In this document: positions 46,141-57,908 of the stretch, piece after piece
Numbering within the stretch: the first letter of the stretch is position 1
Layout: each line of letters begins with the position of its first letter
NCBI RefSeq assembly: GCF_030758455.1
Contig: NZ_CP132353.1
Span: 3,906,001 to 3,970,000 of the forward strand
Origin: Erwinia pyri
GTDB lineage: Bacteria > Pseudomonadota > Gammaproteobacteria > Enterobacterales > Enterobacteriaceae
Length of the DNA: 64,000 nucleotides
Direction of reading: 5' to 3'
Notes under the pieces: generated by a model
Database searches by the model: none
What the model was told of the DNA's origin: nothing
The model's input: only the letters and a program-made list of their open reading frames with translations
Made by a program: the position numbers and the translations under genes

Positions 46141-47876
46141 AGTTCAGGCCCCAATCCGATGTAAAACTGTATATCCCGATCTTCATCATCCCCAACCGGT
46201 CGGGCAATATCGAGCTTGATCGGCCCCACCGGCGACTGCCAGCGCACGCCGAAGCCTGCGCCAGTTTTCCAGTTACTTTGCTTGATATCATTCACCGCTT
46301 CACCAGAGTCAATAAAGACCGCTCCCCACCATTTGCCCGTTACGTTGTACTGATACTCCAGCGAGCCGGTAGCCAGTTTAGAGGCACCGGTCAGCTTACC
46401 GTCCTCATCTCGCGGCGAAATACCTTTGTATTTATAGCCGCGAATGCTGCGGTCGCCCCCGGCAAAGAAGCGCAGATCCGGCGGGACTTTGTCAAAGTCA
46501 TTGGTCTCAATCCAGCCGAGGTTACCGCGCGCCACGAAGCGGTGCTTATCGGCCAGCGTGCGTATCCAGACGTTCTGGGCCTGCACCACGGCGAAGTCGA
46601 TATCTGAACCCCAGGTGGTATCAGAGACGTCGAGAGAGTAGCGTTGTGAATCACCCCACGTCGGCATTAATCCCCCTCTGGAGCGGGTGCGGTTAACGCT
46701 TACACCCGGATAGAGCAGCATGGTGGTGTTGGTGACGTTACCCTGGGTAAAGTGATCCAGACTCCAGCGCAGGTTAATCGCGCGTTGCCAGCCGGAGGAG
46801 GATTCCCAGTAGCGGGACGCCGCCAGCGTGGAGGAGTCAGATTTGGTGTCGTTAAGGTCAGTTCTTTTCAGCCCTCCCTGAAGCAGGTAATACTGCTCAA
46901 TAGGGTTTTTCAGCAGCGGGATCTTGTAGCTGAAATCGAGCTGCTGCTCCGGTGCCGAGACGTTGGCACTGGTAGTAAGGCTGTGCCCGTAGCTGTTGAC
47001 CCAGGGCTTTTTCCAGGTTGCTTTGACCCGTGGCCCTACATCTGTTGAGTAGCCCACGCCGGTTTCAATGGTGTTTTCCGTGCGTGGACTGACCACACCG
47101 TGCAACGGCAGAATTTTGTTTTTACGGGATTTGTCGAATTCAGGCGCCACCACCACAGAGTTAAACCAGCCGGTTGCGGATAAACGGCGGTTCAGCTCGG
47201 CCAAATCGCGCGAGCTGTAATAATCCCCTTTTTTAAAGGGCACCAGATTCTGCAGATACTCTTCGCGGATTTGCGAACCTTCAAAACTGACGTCGCCAAA
47301 GCGATAACGTTGCCCGCTGTCGTAATCGATGTCCCAAAAGGCCTCCCGCCGCTCCACAGAGACGCCCAGCTGGCTTTTGGCATAGTCACCATCAAAGTAA
47401 CCTTTGCGCAGCGCCATGTTGCTCAGGGAGCTTTTAAAGCCGTCATAGTCACTGTGGTTCAGAACGCCGCCGATCTTTCCGCGGCCGTTTTTCACCAGCG
47501 CCTGATAATCTTTATCTTCACGCGCTTCGCCACGGATGATCACCGTTTCACCCGCCAGCTTCACTGGCTCGCCCGGCGTCACTTTGGCGATCAATACCGG
47601 TCTTTTACCGCCTGCAGGCGGAGGCTGAAGATCGAACTCAATGGTTGGATCGTAATAACCCAGCGCTTTAAGGCCCTCTTTAACGGCATCGCTGACGCGG
47701 GCGCGAAAACGACCATCGGCCGAAATCTCATCACTTGAGATGGTGGAGAGCCGCGCACGGACGTTTTTTTGTAAATCCCCGGATAACCCTGTCACCTGCA
47801 GTCGCACGGTGGCCGCTTCAGCAAAGGGTGCAGCAGCTAAAAGACCTAACATGCAATAGACATGAATTCGTGGCAC
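46137..47876 (-). CDS. tamA: Translocation and assembly module subunit TamA
   Basis: An Omp85-family outer-membrane barrel. The protein has a signal peptide ending AEA, three POTRA domains (about 20-260) and a C-terminal 16-strand barrel with the VRGY-type loop as IRGYKYK. The GTG at 47876 lies five bases after AGGAG; another GTG at 47882 overlaps the ribosome-binding site. It is coupled to tamB by a four-base overlap. Confidence 0.95.
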   Translation of the reverse strand: MPRIHVYCMLGLLAAAPFAEAATVRLQVTGLSGDLQKNVRARLSTISSDEISADGRFRARVSDAVKEGLKALGYYDPTIEFDLQPPPAGGKRPVLIAKVTPGEPVKLAGETVIIRGEAREDKDYQALVKNGRGKIGGVLNHSDYDGFKSSLSNMALRKGYFDGDYAKSQLGVSVERREAFWDIDYDSGQRYRFGDVSFEGSQIREEYLQNLVPFKKGDYYSSRDLAELNRRLSATGWFNSVVVAPEFDKSRKNKILPLHGVVSPRTENTIETGVGYSTDVGPRVKATWKKPWVNSYGHSLTTSANVSAPEQQLDFSYKIPLLKNPIEQYYLLQGGLKRTDLNDTKSDSSTLAASRYWESSSGWQRAINLRWSLDHFTQGNVTNTTMLLYPGVSVNRTRSRGGLMPTWGDSQRYSLDVSDTTWGSDIDFAVVQAQNVWIRTLADKHRFVARGNLGWIETNDFDKVPPDLRFFAGGDRSIRGYKYKGISPRDEDGKLTGASKLATGSLEYQYNVTGKWWGAVFIDSGEAVNDIKQSNWKTGAGFGVRWQSPVGPIKLDIARPVGDDEDRDIQFYIGLGPEL

Positions 47877-48385
47877 GCTCACTCCTGATTATGTTGCCGG
47901 CCCTGATTCCAGCTGGGCACAACGTCTTCTTAATTTTATTTACTGGCTCTGGATCCTAAGCATGGCAACTTTTTGCCGCTTATCGACCTCTTTTTCCGCG
48001 TAAAGCCAAATTGTTGGACTTATTGTGTGCAAAGAGAGCATGGGTTACAACAAGGGATTGTCAATGAATGGTCGCGTCTGAGACGATCCATTGGCAGAGC
48101 CGGATTAATCTCATGCTGATCGCTGCCGTAATTGTAAGCGTTGGACACCACGGCTATAATCCACAGCACAGGTGCTGTTACCGCCTGTTAACTGACTTCT
48201 GCACCGGCTTTATGCCGATGGCGCAGACATTTTTGGCACGGATAGCCGAGCATCTCATACCGGAACAGGATGTTCGCAGATCCTCATGCGCTGCCCAGGC
48301 CAAAAATGACAAGTAATTAACTCAAGGTCGGTTTCGAGCGCTTTCACCTGATAGCCACTGAACCGGGCCATTTTATGGATGTTTT
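47877..48385. other. Gap between tamA and paeA, no gene seen
   Basis: In E. coli this space holds msrA. Here the 509 bases contain no MsrA-like reading frame (no GCFWG motif on either strand) and only short random frames. An imperfect inverted repeat AATGGTCGCGTC...GATCCATT near 48067-48092 is the only structure noticed. The region must hold both divergent promoters. Confidence 0.6.
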
Positions 48386-49711
48386 ATGTTAGACAGCTTG
48401 CTTGTCATCGTACTGCTGATTGCGATCAGTTCATTTTTCTCTCTTTCGGAAATCTCGCTTGCCGCCGCGCGCAAAATTAAGCTGAAGTTGCTGGCCGACA
48501 CGGGCAATATCAATGCCCAGCGAGTGCTGAAGATGCAGGAAACGCCAGGGATGTTCTTTACCGTGGTGCAAATCGGACTTAACGCAGTGGCTATATTAGG
48601 CGGTATAGTGGGCGATTCCGCCTTCTCACCCGCTTTTCGCTCCCTTTTCGAACGTTTTACCAACCCGGTTCTGGCAGAACAGCTCAGCTTTATCTGCTCG
48701 TTTACCGTCGTTACCAGTCTGTTTATCCTGTTTGCCGATCTCTTCCCTAAACGCCTGGGGATGATCTCCCCGGAAGTGGTGGCGTTGAAAATTATCAACC
48801 CAATGCGCTTTTGCCTGTTTATCTTTCGCCCTCTGGTCTGGTTCTTTAACGGCGGGGCTAACATCATTTTTCGCCTGTTTAAAATTCCGCTGGTGCGCAA
48901 GGATGACATTACCTCTGACGATATCTATGCGATAGTTGAAGCTGGCGCGCTGGCGGGGGTTTTGCGTAAACAGGAGCATGAGCTGATTGAAAATGTCTTT
49001 GAGCTGGAGTCCCGTACGGTTCCCTCTTCAATGACCTCACGTGAAAATGTGGTGTGGTTTAATCTGCATGAAGATGAAGCGAGCCTGAAAGAGAAGATCG
49101 CCAATCATCCTCACTCCAAATTCCTGGTGTGCAATGATGATATCGACCACATCGTTGGCTACGTCGACTCGAAAGAGCTGCTGTTAAGGGTGCTGGGGCA
49201 TCAGAGCATGGCGCTGAACAGTGGCGTGCAGATCCGCTCGGCGCTGATAGTACCGGACACGCTGACCCTCTCTGAGGCGTTGGAGAGCTTTAAAACCGCC
49301 GGTGAAGATTTTGCAGTAATCATGAATGAGTATGCGCTGGTGGTGGGGATTATCACCCTGAATGACGTGATGACGACGCTGATGGGCGATCTGGTCGGTC
49401 AGGGTATGGAAGAGCAGATTGTGGCGCGTGATGAGAATTCCTGGCTGGTCGAGGGCGGCACGCCGATTGACGACGTGATGCGCGTACTGGATATCGATGA
49501 ATTCCCGCAGTCCGGCAACTATGAAACCATTGGCGGCTTTATGATGTTTATGCTGCGCAAAATCCCGAAACGCACCGATTTCGTGAAGTTCCACGGCTAT
49601 AAGTTTGAGGTGGTCGATATTGACAGCTACCGTATCGATCAGCTGCTGGTGACCCGCATTGATGCGCGTCCAACGGCGGCGGCTGTACTGACTAAAGTGG
49701 CTGAAGAGTAA
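48386..49711 (+). CDS. paeA: Polyamine exporter PaeA (YtfL)
   Basis: A 441-residue CNNM/CorC-like membrane protein: three or four N-terminal transmembrane helices with SEISLAAARKIKLKLL, a CBS pair and a C-terminal CorC_HlyC domain (IDDVMRVLDIDEFPQSGNYETIGGF is the family core, 20+ residues shared). E. coli PaeA exports cadaverine and putrescine in stationary phase. Similarity to E. coli is near total. Confidence 0.94.
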   Translation: MLDSLLVIVLLIAISSFFSLSEISLAAARKIKLKLLADTGNINAQRVLKMQETPGMFFTVVQIGLNAVAILGGIVGDSAFSPAFRSLFERFTNPVLAEQLSFICSFTVVTSLFILFADLFPKRLGMISPEVVALKIINPMRFCLFIFRPLVWFFNGGANIIFRLFKIPLVRKDDITSDDIYAIVEAGALAGVLRKQEHELIENVFELESRTVPSSMTSRENVVWFNLHEDEASLKEKIANHPHSKFLVCNDDIDHIVGYVDSKELLLRVLGHQSMALNSGVQIRSALIVPDTLTLSEALESFKTAGEDFAVIMNEYALVVGIITLNDVMTTLMGDLVGQGMEEQIVARDENSWLVEGGTPIDDVMRVLDIDEFPQSGNYETIGGFMMFMLRKIPKRTDFVKFHGYKFEVVDIDSYRIDQLLVTRIDARPTAAAVLTKVAEE

Positions 49712-49728
49712 AGGCAGGACACAACAAA

Positions 49729-49757
49729 AAGGCGCGAACATTCGCGCCTTATTTTTT
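49729..49757. terminator. Terminator between paeA and ytfK
   Basis: AAGGCGCGAA (49729-49738) pairs with TTCGCGCCTT (49741-49750) followed by ATTTTTT. Serves convergent genes. Confidence 0.85.
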
Positions 49758-49962
49758 AGTTGAACTCGGTCTGCAAGCGCAGTACCTGACGGTTCACTTC
49801 TGACATCACGCTGTAGTGCTGCTTATCTTTAATTCGTGGGATCAAGATCTTGCCTTTATCGAATTCGAAAGCGCCTACGTCTTTGATATATATCCTGCCG
49901 CGAAACAGCGTTTTTACGTATTTGGCTACCTGCAGCGGGTTGTATCGCTGGAAGATCTTCAT
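49756..49962 (-). CDS. ytfK: SpoT-stimulating protein YtfK
   Basis: A 68-residue DUF1107 protein nearly identical to E. coli YtfK ([17 protein letters not shown]...). In E. coli it interacts with SpoT and raises (p)ppGpp during phosphate and fatty-acid starvation. The ATG at 49962 is the family start; longer in-frame extensions are not conserved. A PhoB-box-like sequence lies upstream. Confidence 0.93.
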   Translation of the reverse strand: MKIFQRYNPLQVAKYVKTLFRGRIYIKDVGAFEFDKGKILIPRIKDKQHYSVMSEVNRQVLRLQTEFN

Positions 49963-50091
49963 GCTAATTAATACTCCTGAAAATGATGCGCGCTGCGTCG
50001 TGTCCAATCTCGGTACGAATCCTTGCAGCGCAAAGTGGATTCACTATAGACCAACATCGCCTTCCTGAAGTCCGAAAAATGAATTTTTTTA

Positions 50092-50113
50092 CTGTTTTTA
50101 CACATCATGACAG
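50092..50113 (-). promoter_or_regulatory. Possible Pho box upstream of ytfK
   Basis: Minus strand CTGTCATGATGTGTAAA resembles the two 7-base repeats of a PhoB site, with the spacer one base short. It lies 130-150 bp before ytfK, whose E. coli homologue is in the Pho regulon. Confidence 0.35.
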
Positions 50114-50277
50114 AGGTCTCTGTGCTTTGGACATGTGCAAACAGTATAAACCTTCAATTGAAAGCGAATTGTGCAGTGTGTTGCAAAGATGTTAGCCCGA
50201 TGCGACAGCAGCATCTTCTGCGCTTATTATTGCAGGAACATGACTAACTGGTCTGATCACCTTAAAAGGAGAAGCCG

Positions 50278-50835
50278 ATGGCTGCCGTTCGCTTACTTTT
50301 TGTTCTTATCTCACTTTCACTGCCTTTTGTTGCTGGCGCGCATGCCTTTAAAGAGGGTCAGCGCGTTCCTGCTATCGGTATTTCCGACAAAGGCGAGATG
50401 CTGTTGCAGCAGGATAAATTTAGTTATCAACGGTGGAACAGTGCGAAATTGCCAGGCAAGGTACGGGTGATCCAGCATATCGCTGGCCGCTCCTCCTCCA
50501 AAGAGAAGAACGCTTCGCTTATAGAAGCGATTAAGTCAGCAATGTTTCCACACGATCGTTACCAGACTACCACCGTGGTCAACACCGATGATGCGATCCC
50601 CGGCACAGGAATGTTTGTTCGCAGCAGCATCGAAAACAACAAAAAGCAGTTCCCCTGGTCGCAGTTCATCGTAGACAGCAACGGCGTGGCTAAAAAGGCC
50701 TGGCAGCTGGAGGATGGCGGTTCCGCGATTGTGGTGCTGGATAAAAAAGGGGAGGTGCGATTTGCAAAGGATGGCGCGCTGACACAGGAGGAGGTGAAGC
50801 AGGTGGTGGCACTGGTGCACAGGCTGCTGGAGTAA
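50278..50835 (+). CDS. ytfJ: Thioredoxin-like periplasmic protein YtfJ
   Basis: A 185-residue secreted protein with a signal peptide ending at AGA/HAF, a thioredoxin-like fold and conserved segments KVRVIQHIAGR.S.KEKNASLIEAIKSA and FPWSQFIVDSNGVAKKAW. It lacks the CxxC redox pair. Function unknown. AAGGAGAAG precedes the ATG. Divergent from ytfK. Confidence 0.92.
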   Translation: MAAVRLLFVLISLSLPFVAGAHAFKEGQRVPAIGISDKGEMLLQQDKFSYQRWNSAKLPGKVRVIQHIAGRSSSKEKNASLIEAIKSAMFPHDRYQTTTVVNTDDAIPGTGMFVRSSIENNKKQFPWSQFIVDSNGVAKKAWQLEDGGSAIVVLDKKGEVRFAKDGALTQEEVKQVVALVHRLLE

Positions 50836-50924
50836 AAGGTGAGATCAAGGCCTGAAGTATAAAGACAAAAGCAAAATAGCTGCGCTGCCTCCCTTCAGCC
50901 AGACAACAGTGAGAGTTTCGGGAG

Positions 50925-51019
50925 GAGAGTGGGCTGATAAGCAAAGGCTAAGCGGCATGGACGCCGCTTCGCAGCCCCCACAGATGGGTTCACGGCGTCT
51001 TTGTGTTCAGCCCACTCTC
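50925..51019. repeat. Palindromic element with 13-bp terminal inverted repeats
   Basis: GAGAGTGGGCTGA (50925-50937) pairs with TCAGCCCACTCTC (51007-51019). The interior contains GCGGCATGGACGCCGC, itself a stem, and CACGGCGTC. Size and shape resemble a small non-coding dispersed repeat (MITE-like) between convergent genes. It could fold into one long hairpin and may double as a terminator. Confidence 0.6.
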
Positions 51020-51134
51020 TTCGACCATGCAGCCCGGATTCCAGACTACGAGCGTTTTATCGATCCAGACCAAATGTCCTTCAGCATTTCCGATTCATGC
51101 ATCTTGCAAAACTTCCCAACCACGAACTTAACTG

Positions 51135-51875
51135 TCAGAAAATCGACACGCGGAAGCCGGGGTTCAGGAATGATTCGCGCGGCGCATAATCGAGATCCTT
51201 GCCCTGCCAGTCATGAACGTGCGCGCCTGCCGCTACAGCAACAGCATGCCCTGCGCCGGTATCCCAGATATTGGTAGGCCCGAAGCGGGGATAGAGCTGC
51301 GCTTTTCCTTCCGCCACCAGGCAGAACTTCAGCGAAGAGCCAATCGCCGTGGTCTGATGCTCGCCTAACTGGCTGAGATAATCCTCCAGTTCCGTGTCGG
51401 AATGGGAACGGCTTACCACCACCAGCGGCGGACGGGCTTCCCGTACCTGAATCTGCTCGCGGTTTCCGCCCTCTTCTTTCCACGCTTTGCCCTCCGCTGC
51501 GGAGTACATTACGCCCAGTACCGGGGCATAGACCACGCCCAGCACCGGCTTGCCCATCTCAATCAGAGCGATGTTTACAGTGAACTCGCCGTTACGCTTG
51601 ATAAACTCTTTGGTGCCATCAAGGGGATCGACCAGCCAGTAGCGCTGCCAGTGCTGGCGAACCGACCAGCCCGGCGGATCCTCTTCCGATAACACCGGGA
51701 TCTCTGGAGAAAGTGCGGAAAGCCCCTGAACAATCACCTTATGAGCAGCGATATCTGCCGCAGTAACCGGTGAATCATCTGACTTGTGAGAGACATCAAG
51801 CGGCGCCTGTCCGTCATACACCACCATGATAGCATCGCCCGCTTCCCGAGCCAGCTGGCAGATTTTGTCTAACAT
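51135..51875 (-). CDS. cysQ: 3'(2'),5'-bisphosphate nucleotidase CysQ
   Basis: Removes the 3'-phosphate of PAP made in sulfate assimilation. The 246-residue inositol-monophosphatase-fold protein has SEEDPPG, the metal motif DPLDGTKEF (Asp83, Asp86) and [10 protein letters not shown]. The ATG at 51875 follows GAGGTG and matches E. coli. It is divergent from cpdB, as in E. coli. Confidence 0.96.
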   Translation of the reverse strand: MLDKICQLAREAGDAIMVVYDGQAPLDVSHKSDDSPVTAADIAAHKVIVQGLSALSPEIPVLSEEDPPGWSVRQHWQRYWLVDPLDGTKEFIKRNGEFTVNIALIEMGKPVLGVVYAPVLGVMYSAAEGKAWKEEGGNREQIQVREARPPLVVVSRSHSDTELEDYLSQLGEHQTTAIGSSLKFCLVAEGKAQLYPRFGPTNIWDTGAGHAVAVAAGAHVHDWQGKDLDYAPRESFLNPGFRVSIF

Positions 51876-52198
51876 TTTACACCTCATGATTAGCATCTTA
51901 AGACCGCGAATTACCGGCCAGTCTATATCTGCAGACCGATGGCTGAAACCTTAACCGATCATAGCAGCTGAGCGTAACCCCCTCTGGCCCGCATCCTGAA
52001 TCTGCACGGGGTGAATGATAAAGAGAGGGCTTAATTATCAACAGCATAATGCATATCTTCTTCAGGAACCTCTGCTTTTTATCCCCAGTGGTATAAGCAG
52101 TAAATATTTGTAGCCGATCACATTTATATGAGACACAAGGTAACAAGTTCATAAAACTTTGAGATGTTAGAAGGCTGTCGCCCCTGACTAACGGAGAA
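51876..52198. other. Divergent promoter region cysQ / cpdB
   Basis: No gene in 323 bases. AT-rich, with one CRP-like half site (GATCACATTT near 52118-52127) about 75 bp before cpdB, but no second half at the right spacing. Confidence 0.5.
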
Positions 52199-54160
52199 AT
52201 GATGTTTTACGGAAAAATAACCTTTCAGACCACGCTCTCTCTTTCGGCCCTTTTTGTCGCAGCTTCGCTTCATGCCGCTACGGTCGATTTCCGCCTGCTG
52301 GAAACAACTGACCTGCACAGCAACATGATGGATTTTGACTACTACAAAGATACCCCCAGCGAGAAATTTGGCCTGGTGCGTACGGCCACGCTGATTGAAG
52401 CCGCCCGCAAAGAGGCCCCTAACAGCGTGCTGGTCGACAACGGTGATATTATTCAGGGCAGCCCGCTCGGCGACTATATGGCAGCCAAAGGGCTGCAGCA
52501 GGGCGAGGTGCATCCTGTCTATAAGGCGATGAACACCCTGGATTATACGGTCGGCAACCTGGGCAACCATGAGTTTAACTATGGCCTCGATTATTTGCAC
52601 AAGGCGATCGGTGGCGCCAGCTTCCCCTATATCAATGCCAATATCATTGATGTCAAAACCGGTAAGCCGCTTTTCACCCCCTGGCTGATTAAAGCGGTGA
52701 CAGTCACCGACAGAGAGGGGAAATCCCACCAGCTTAAGATTGGTTATATTGGATTTGTGCCGCCGCAGATTATGGTCTGGGATAAAACCAACCTCACCGG
52801 CAAGGTCACGGTGAATGACATCACTGAAACCGCCCGCAAATGGGTTCCGGAGATGCGCAAAGCGGGTGCCGATATCGTGGTCGCCATTCCCCACTCCGGT
52901 CTCTCTGGCGACCCCTATAAAGCGATGGCGGAAAACTCGGTCTACTACCTCAGCCAGGTGCCGGGCATTGATGCGATCCTTTTCGGCCATGCGCATGCCG
53001 TATTCCCCAGCCAGGAGTTTGCCGGCATTAAGGGCGCGGACATCAAACAGGGCACGCTGAACGGCATTCCCGCCGTGATGCCGGGAATGTGGGGCGATCA
53101 CCTTGGCGTGGTCGATCTGGTACTGGATAATCAGCAGGGGCGCTGGCAGGTGAGCAGCGCCAGAGCGGAAGCCCGTCCGATCTACGACAAAACGGCGAAG
53201 AAGTCGCTGGCCGCTGAAGATCCGGCCCTGCTGCAGGTCATGGAACAGGATCATAAAGCGACGCGCGACTTTGTCAGCAAACCGATCGGCAACTCTGCCG
53301 ATGTGATGTACAGCTACCTGTCGCTGGTGCAGGATGACCCAACCGTGCAGATTGTGAACAACGCCCAGCGCGACTACGTGCAGCGGTACATTCAGGGCGA
53401 TCCCGATTTGGCCAATCTACCGGTACTGACGGCGGCTGCGCCGTTTAAAGCGGGCGGTCGTAAAAACGATCCCTCCAGCTACGTTGAGGTGGAAAAAGGC
53501 CCCCTCACCTTCCGTAACGCCGCCGATCTCTACCTTTACCCCAATACGCTGGTGGTGATGAAAGTCAGTGGTAAAGAGGTGAAAGAGTGGCTGGAGTGTT
53601 CCGCCGGCCAGTTCAATCAGATCGATCCGCACAATAGCCAGCCTCAGTCGCTGATTAACTGGGATTTTCGTACCTACAATTTTGATGTGATTGATGGCGT
53701 TAACTACCGCATCGACGTTACGCAGCCGGCCCGATACGATGCCGAATGTCAGATGAGTAATGAAAAGGCATCACGTATCAGAGATCTGACCTTCAAGGGT
53801 AAGCCGATCGATCCGCAGGCAACCTTTCTGGTAGCAACCAATAACTACCGGGCCTATGGCGGTAAATTTGCAGGAACGGGAGAGAGCCATATCGCCTTTG
53901 CTTCCCCGGATGAGAACCGGTCCGTTGTCGCAGCCTATATCAGCGCGCAGACCAAAGTGCATGGCGAAGTGAAGCCGCAGGCGGATAACAACTGGAAGCT
54001 GGCGCATATTGAGAGCAGCACGCCGCTGGATATTCGTTTTGAAACCTCTCCCGGCGAGAAAGCAGAAAAATTTATCCGTGCGCAGGCGCAGTATCCGTTA
54101 CAGCAAAAAGGAACGGATGAAACGGGCTTTGCTCTTTATCAGGTAGATTTGCAGAAATAA
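52199..54160 (+). CDS. cpdB: 2',3'-cyclic-nucleotide 2'-phosphodiesterase/3'-nucleotidase CpdB
   Basis: A periplasmic bifunctional enzyme of 653 residues with signal peptide (cleavage near LHAA). The metallophosphoesterase motifs are complete: [34 protein letters not shown]; the C-terminal 5'-nucleotidase domain follows, with GGRKNDP and [10 protein letters not shown]. Either of two adjacent ATGs (52199, 52202) may start; the second has better spacing to GGAG. Confidence 0.96.
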   Translation: MMFYGKITFQTTLSLSALFVAASLHAATVDFRLLETTDLHSNMMDFDYYKDTPSEKFGLVRTATLIEAARKEAPNSVLVDNGDIIQGSPLGDYMAAKGLQQGEVHPVYKAMNTLDYTVGNLGNHEFNYGLDYLHKAIGGASFPYINANIIDVKTGKPLFTPWLIKAVTVTDREGKSHQLKIGYIGFVPPQIMVWDKTNLTGKVTVNDITETARKWVPEMRKAGADIVVAIPHSGLSGDPYKAMAENSVYYLSQVPGIDAILFGHAHAVFPSQEFAGIKGADIKQGTLNGIPAVMPGMWGDHLGVVDLVLDNQQGRWQVSSARAEARPIYDKTAKKSLAAEDPALLQVMEQDHKATRDFVSKPIGNSADVMYSYLSLVQDDPTVQIVNNAQRDYVQRYIQGDPDLANLPVLTAAAPFKAGGRKNDPSSYVEVEKGPLTFRNAADLYLYPNTLVVMKVSGKEVKEWLECSAGQFNQIDPHNSQPQSLINWDFRTYNFDVIDGVNYRIDVTQPARYDAECQMSNEKASRIRDLTFKGKPIDPQATFLVATNNYRAYGGKFAGTGESHIAFASPDENRSVVAAYISAQTKVHGEVKPQADNNWKLAHIESSTPLDIRFETSPGEKAEKFIRAQAQYPLQQKGTDETGFALYQVDLQK

Positions 54161-54168
54161 CGGGGAAT

Positions 54169-54192
54169 GGGCCAGGCGTACCTGGCCCTTTA
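54169..54192. terminator. Terminator between cpdB and fklB
   Basis: GGGCCAGG (54169-54176) pairs with CCTGGCCC (54181-54188) around CGTA, then TTTATCTT. Confidence 0.75.
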
Positions 54193-54194
54193 TC

Positions 54195-54815
54195 TTACAG
54201 GATCTCTAACAGCTCCACTTCAAACACCAGGGTGCTGAAAGGAGGAATTGAGGCGCCTGCGCCACGCTCGCCGTAGGCCAGCTCATGAGGGATAACCAGC
54301 TCCCACTTTGAGCCCACTGGCATCAGCGTCAGCGCTTCGATCCAGCCTGGGATCACGCCGCTTACCGGGAATTCAGCCGGCTCGCCGCGCTGTACGGAAC
54401 TGTCGAATACGCTGCCGTCAGTGAGTTTGCCGGTGTAGTGCACGCGTACGCGGTCCTGACGGGAAGGGATTGCGCCCTCGCCCTGCGTGATCACGCTGAA
54501 CTGCAGGCCAGACTCGGTGCTGCTCACGCCGTCGCGCTTGATGTTCTCTTCCAGGAATTTCTGACCTTCAACTGCCATTTCCTGCTGGCGCTCACGACGC
54601 ACCGCATCAGCGCGCTCATGAACTTCGCGCAGCGCACGGTGAACAACATCTACAGGTACAGCAGGGGCGTTCCCTTCCAGCGCATCGCGCAGGCCCGCCA
54701 GCAATGCTTCTGGTTGCAGACCCTGCAGACCAGATTCCAGCAGCTGCTGGCCAACCTGTAAACCGATACCGTAACTTGCTTGCGCTTCTACGCTGTCAAA
54801 AGAAGGGGTAGTCAT
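54195..54815 (-). CDS. fklB: FKBP-type peptidyl-prolyl isomerase FklB (FKBP22)
   Basis: A 206-residue protein: N-terminal helical dimerisation domain (1-90) and C-terminal FKBP domain with [35 protein letters not shown] and [13 protein letters not shown]. No signal peptide with the ATG at 54815 (AGGAAA upstream), so cytosolic. Matches E. coli FklB synteny next to cpdB. Confidence 0.95.
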   Translation of the reverse strand: MTTPSFDSVEAQASYGIGLQVGQQLLESGLQGLQPEALLAGLRDALEGNAPAVPVDVVHRALREVHERADAVRRERQQEMAVEGQKFLEENIKRDGVSSTESGLQFSVITQGEGAIPSRQDRVRVHYTGKLTDGSVFDSSVQRGEPAEFPVSGVIPGWIEALTLMPVGSKWELVIPHELAYGERGAGASIPPFSTLVFEVELLEIL

Positions 54816-55113
54816 GGATTTTCCTTTCATCATTGATAAAACCAGTGCAGAGCATAACAGCGCAGACATCGGGCGTAAAATGGCATCTTCTTCAGGTGAC
54901 TTTTCGCGGCTAAAAGGAAACAATACCCGGATCCCACGGGCGGAATAAACTCCGCACGCACAATGCGTTATCAGCTATATTTTAGTCGAGGTTAACATGG
55001 GCCATCTTGCCCGCAGGCGAAGGAAAAGCCAGTCGCTTTCTCTGAACGGTTGGTTAAACCGGGTAGTAAAAAGCTCACTATTAGCGCGAGGTTCGCGCCA
55101 GGAGGAGGACCCC

Positions 55114-55665
55114 ATGCCCAAAGCGTCTTCATCATCACGAGTCCCGCACTGGTTGAGCTGGATTTGGCATCTGCCGGAGTCCGTGCGCTGGATGGATCCG
55201 CTGCCGCCGTTTCACCGTCGCGGTATCATCCTCGCTCTGATTGTGATGCTGCTGGCCTTTCTCTGGCCTGCGCCGTCACCCGAACGGCCCCCGATAACGT
55301 CTGGCCAGCCTTCGGAGACCAGTATACCGATGCAGGCTGAACTCGAGCCCACAGCACCGGTGCAGAGGCCTTCAACGCCAGCACCAACTACCAACGACTC
55401 GCAGGGCACATGGCATAATTATGAAATTGCCGCAGGGCAAACGCTGGCGCAGCTGTTTCGCGATAATAATCTGCCGGTCAATGATGTCTTTGCAATGGCG
55501 CGGGTAGAGGGCGACGATAAGCCGCTGAGCAATTTACAAACCGGACAGGCTGTTCGCATTCGTCAGAATGCGCAGGGTGTGGTGAATGGCTTAACGGTGG
55601 ATACCGACAGCGGACAGATATTATTTACCCGTCAGCCAGATGGATCCTTTGTTCGCGCACAATAA
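55114..55665 (+). CDS. ytfB: OapA-family cell-division protein YtfB
   Basis: A 183-residue inner-membrane protein: cytoplasmic N-terminus with the OapA motif MDPLPPFHRRGI, one transmembrane helix (about 44-60), a Pro/Thr-rich linker and a C-terminal LysM-like OapA domain (GQTLAQLFRDNNLPVNDVFAMA). E. coli YtfB binds glycans at the division site. The ATG at 55114 follows AGGAGGAGG; an in-frame ATG at 54997 with GAGG would add 39 arginine-rich residues not found in E. coli. Confidence 0.9.
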   Translation: MPKASSSSRVPHWLSWIWHLPESVRWMDPLPPFHRRGIILALIVMLLAFLWPAPSPERPPITSGQPSETSIPMQAELEPTAPVQRPSTPAPTTNDSQGTWHNYEIAAGQTLAQLFRDNNLPVNDVFAMARVEGDDKPLSNLQTGQAVRIRQNAQGVVNGLTVDTDSGQILFTRQPDGSFVRAQ

Positions 55666-55684
55666 GGCGGCGGGGACAAAAACA

Positions 55685-55712
55685 AAAACGCCGGCACATG
55701 GCCGGCGTTTTT
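55685..55712. terminator. Bidirectional terminator ytfB / rplI
   Basis: AAAACGCCGGC (55685-55695) pairs with GCCGGCGTTTT (55701-55711) around ACATG, with A and T runs on the two sides. Confidence 0.92.
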
Positions 55713-55730
55713 CAGCAGTAACGTCAGCGA

Positions 55731-56195
<465 letters not shown>

Positions 56196-56222
56196 TTAAA
56201 GTCGTTAATAGACAGCGGCCAG

Positions 56223-56772
<550 letters not shown>

Positions 56773-56778
56773 GGTCAA

Positions 56779-57572
<794 letters not shown>

Positions 57573-57782
57573 ATGAAAACCATCGCAATCGCCACTTTAC
57601 TCGGTCTATTCCTTTCCACATCCGCCCTTGCCAGTACCTCTGGCTGCGAGCAGCAGGTGAAAAGCTACACCAGCAACGCGGCGAACAGTTACGTCTATAT
57701 AAACCGGATTGCGTCTCCGTTAGACAAAACATCGCATAAAGCCCCGACCACCGCAGCAGAGCGGCTCTCCGGGCAGCTTTGA
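57573..57782 (+). CDS. Small secreted protein of unknown function
   Basis: A 69-residue protein with a convincing signal peptide (MKTIAIATLLGLFLSTSALA) and a mature part of about 49 residues with one cysteine and several Ser/Thr/Asn (YTSNAANSYVYINRI). GTGGAG lies upstream of the ATG at 57573. I do not recognise the family. The single Cys and short length suggest a periplasmic or surface peptide. Confidence 0.65.
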   Translation: MKTIAIATLLGLFLSTSALASTSGCEQQVKSYTSNAANSYVYINRIASPLDKTSHKAPTTAAERLSGQL

Positions 57783-57908
57783 GAACCTGATTGCATCAGG
57801 GCACTCAATATCAGCAGAAACGGCACAGATCCCCGGCCAGGGTTTACCTGAACGGGGCTGCGCGATCGCTGCTGATCGGAATATGCACCACCCAGAGTTA
57901 CCCGGCGG

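Noticed and set aside
46278..46607. Short frames opposite tamA
   Set aside because: Shadows; no ribosome-binding site and no conservation expected.
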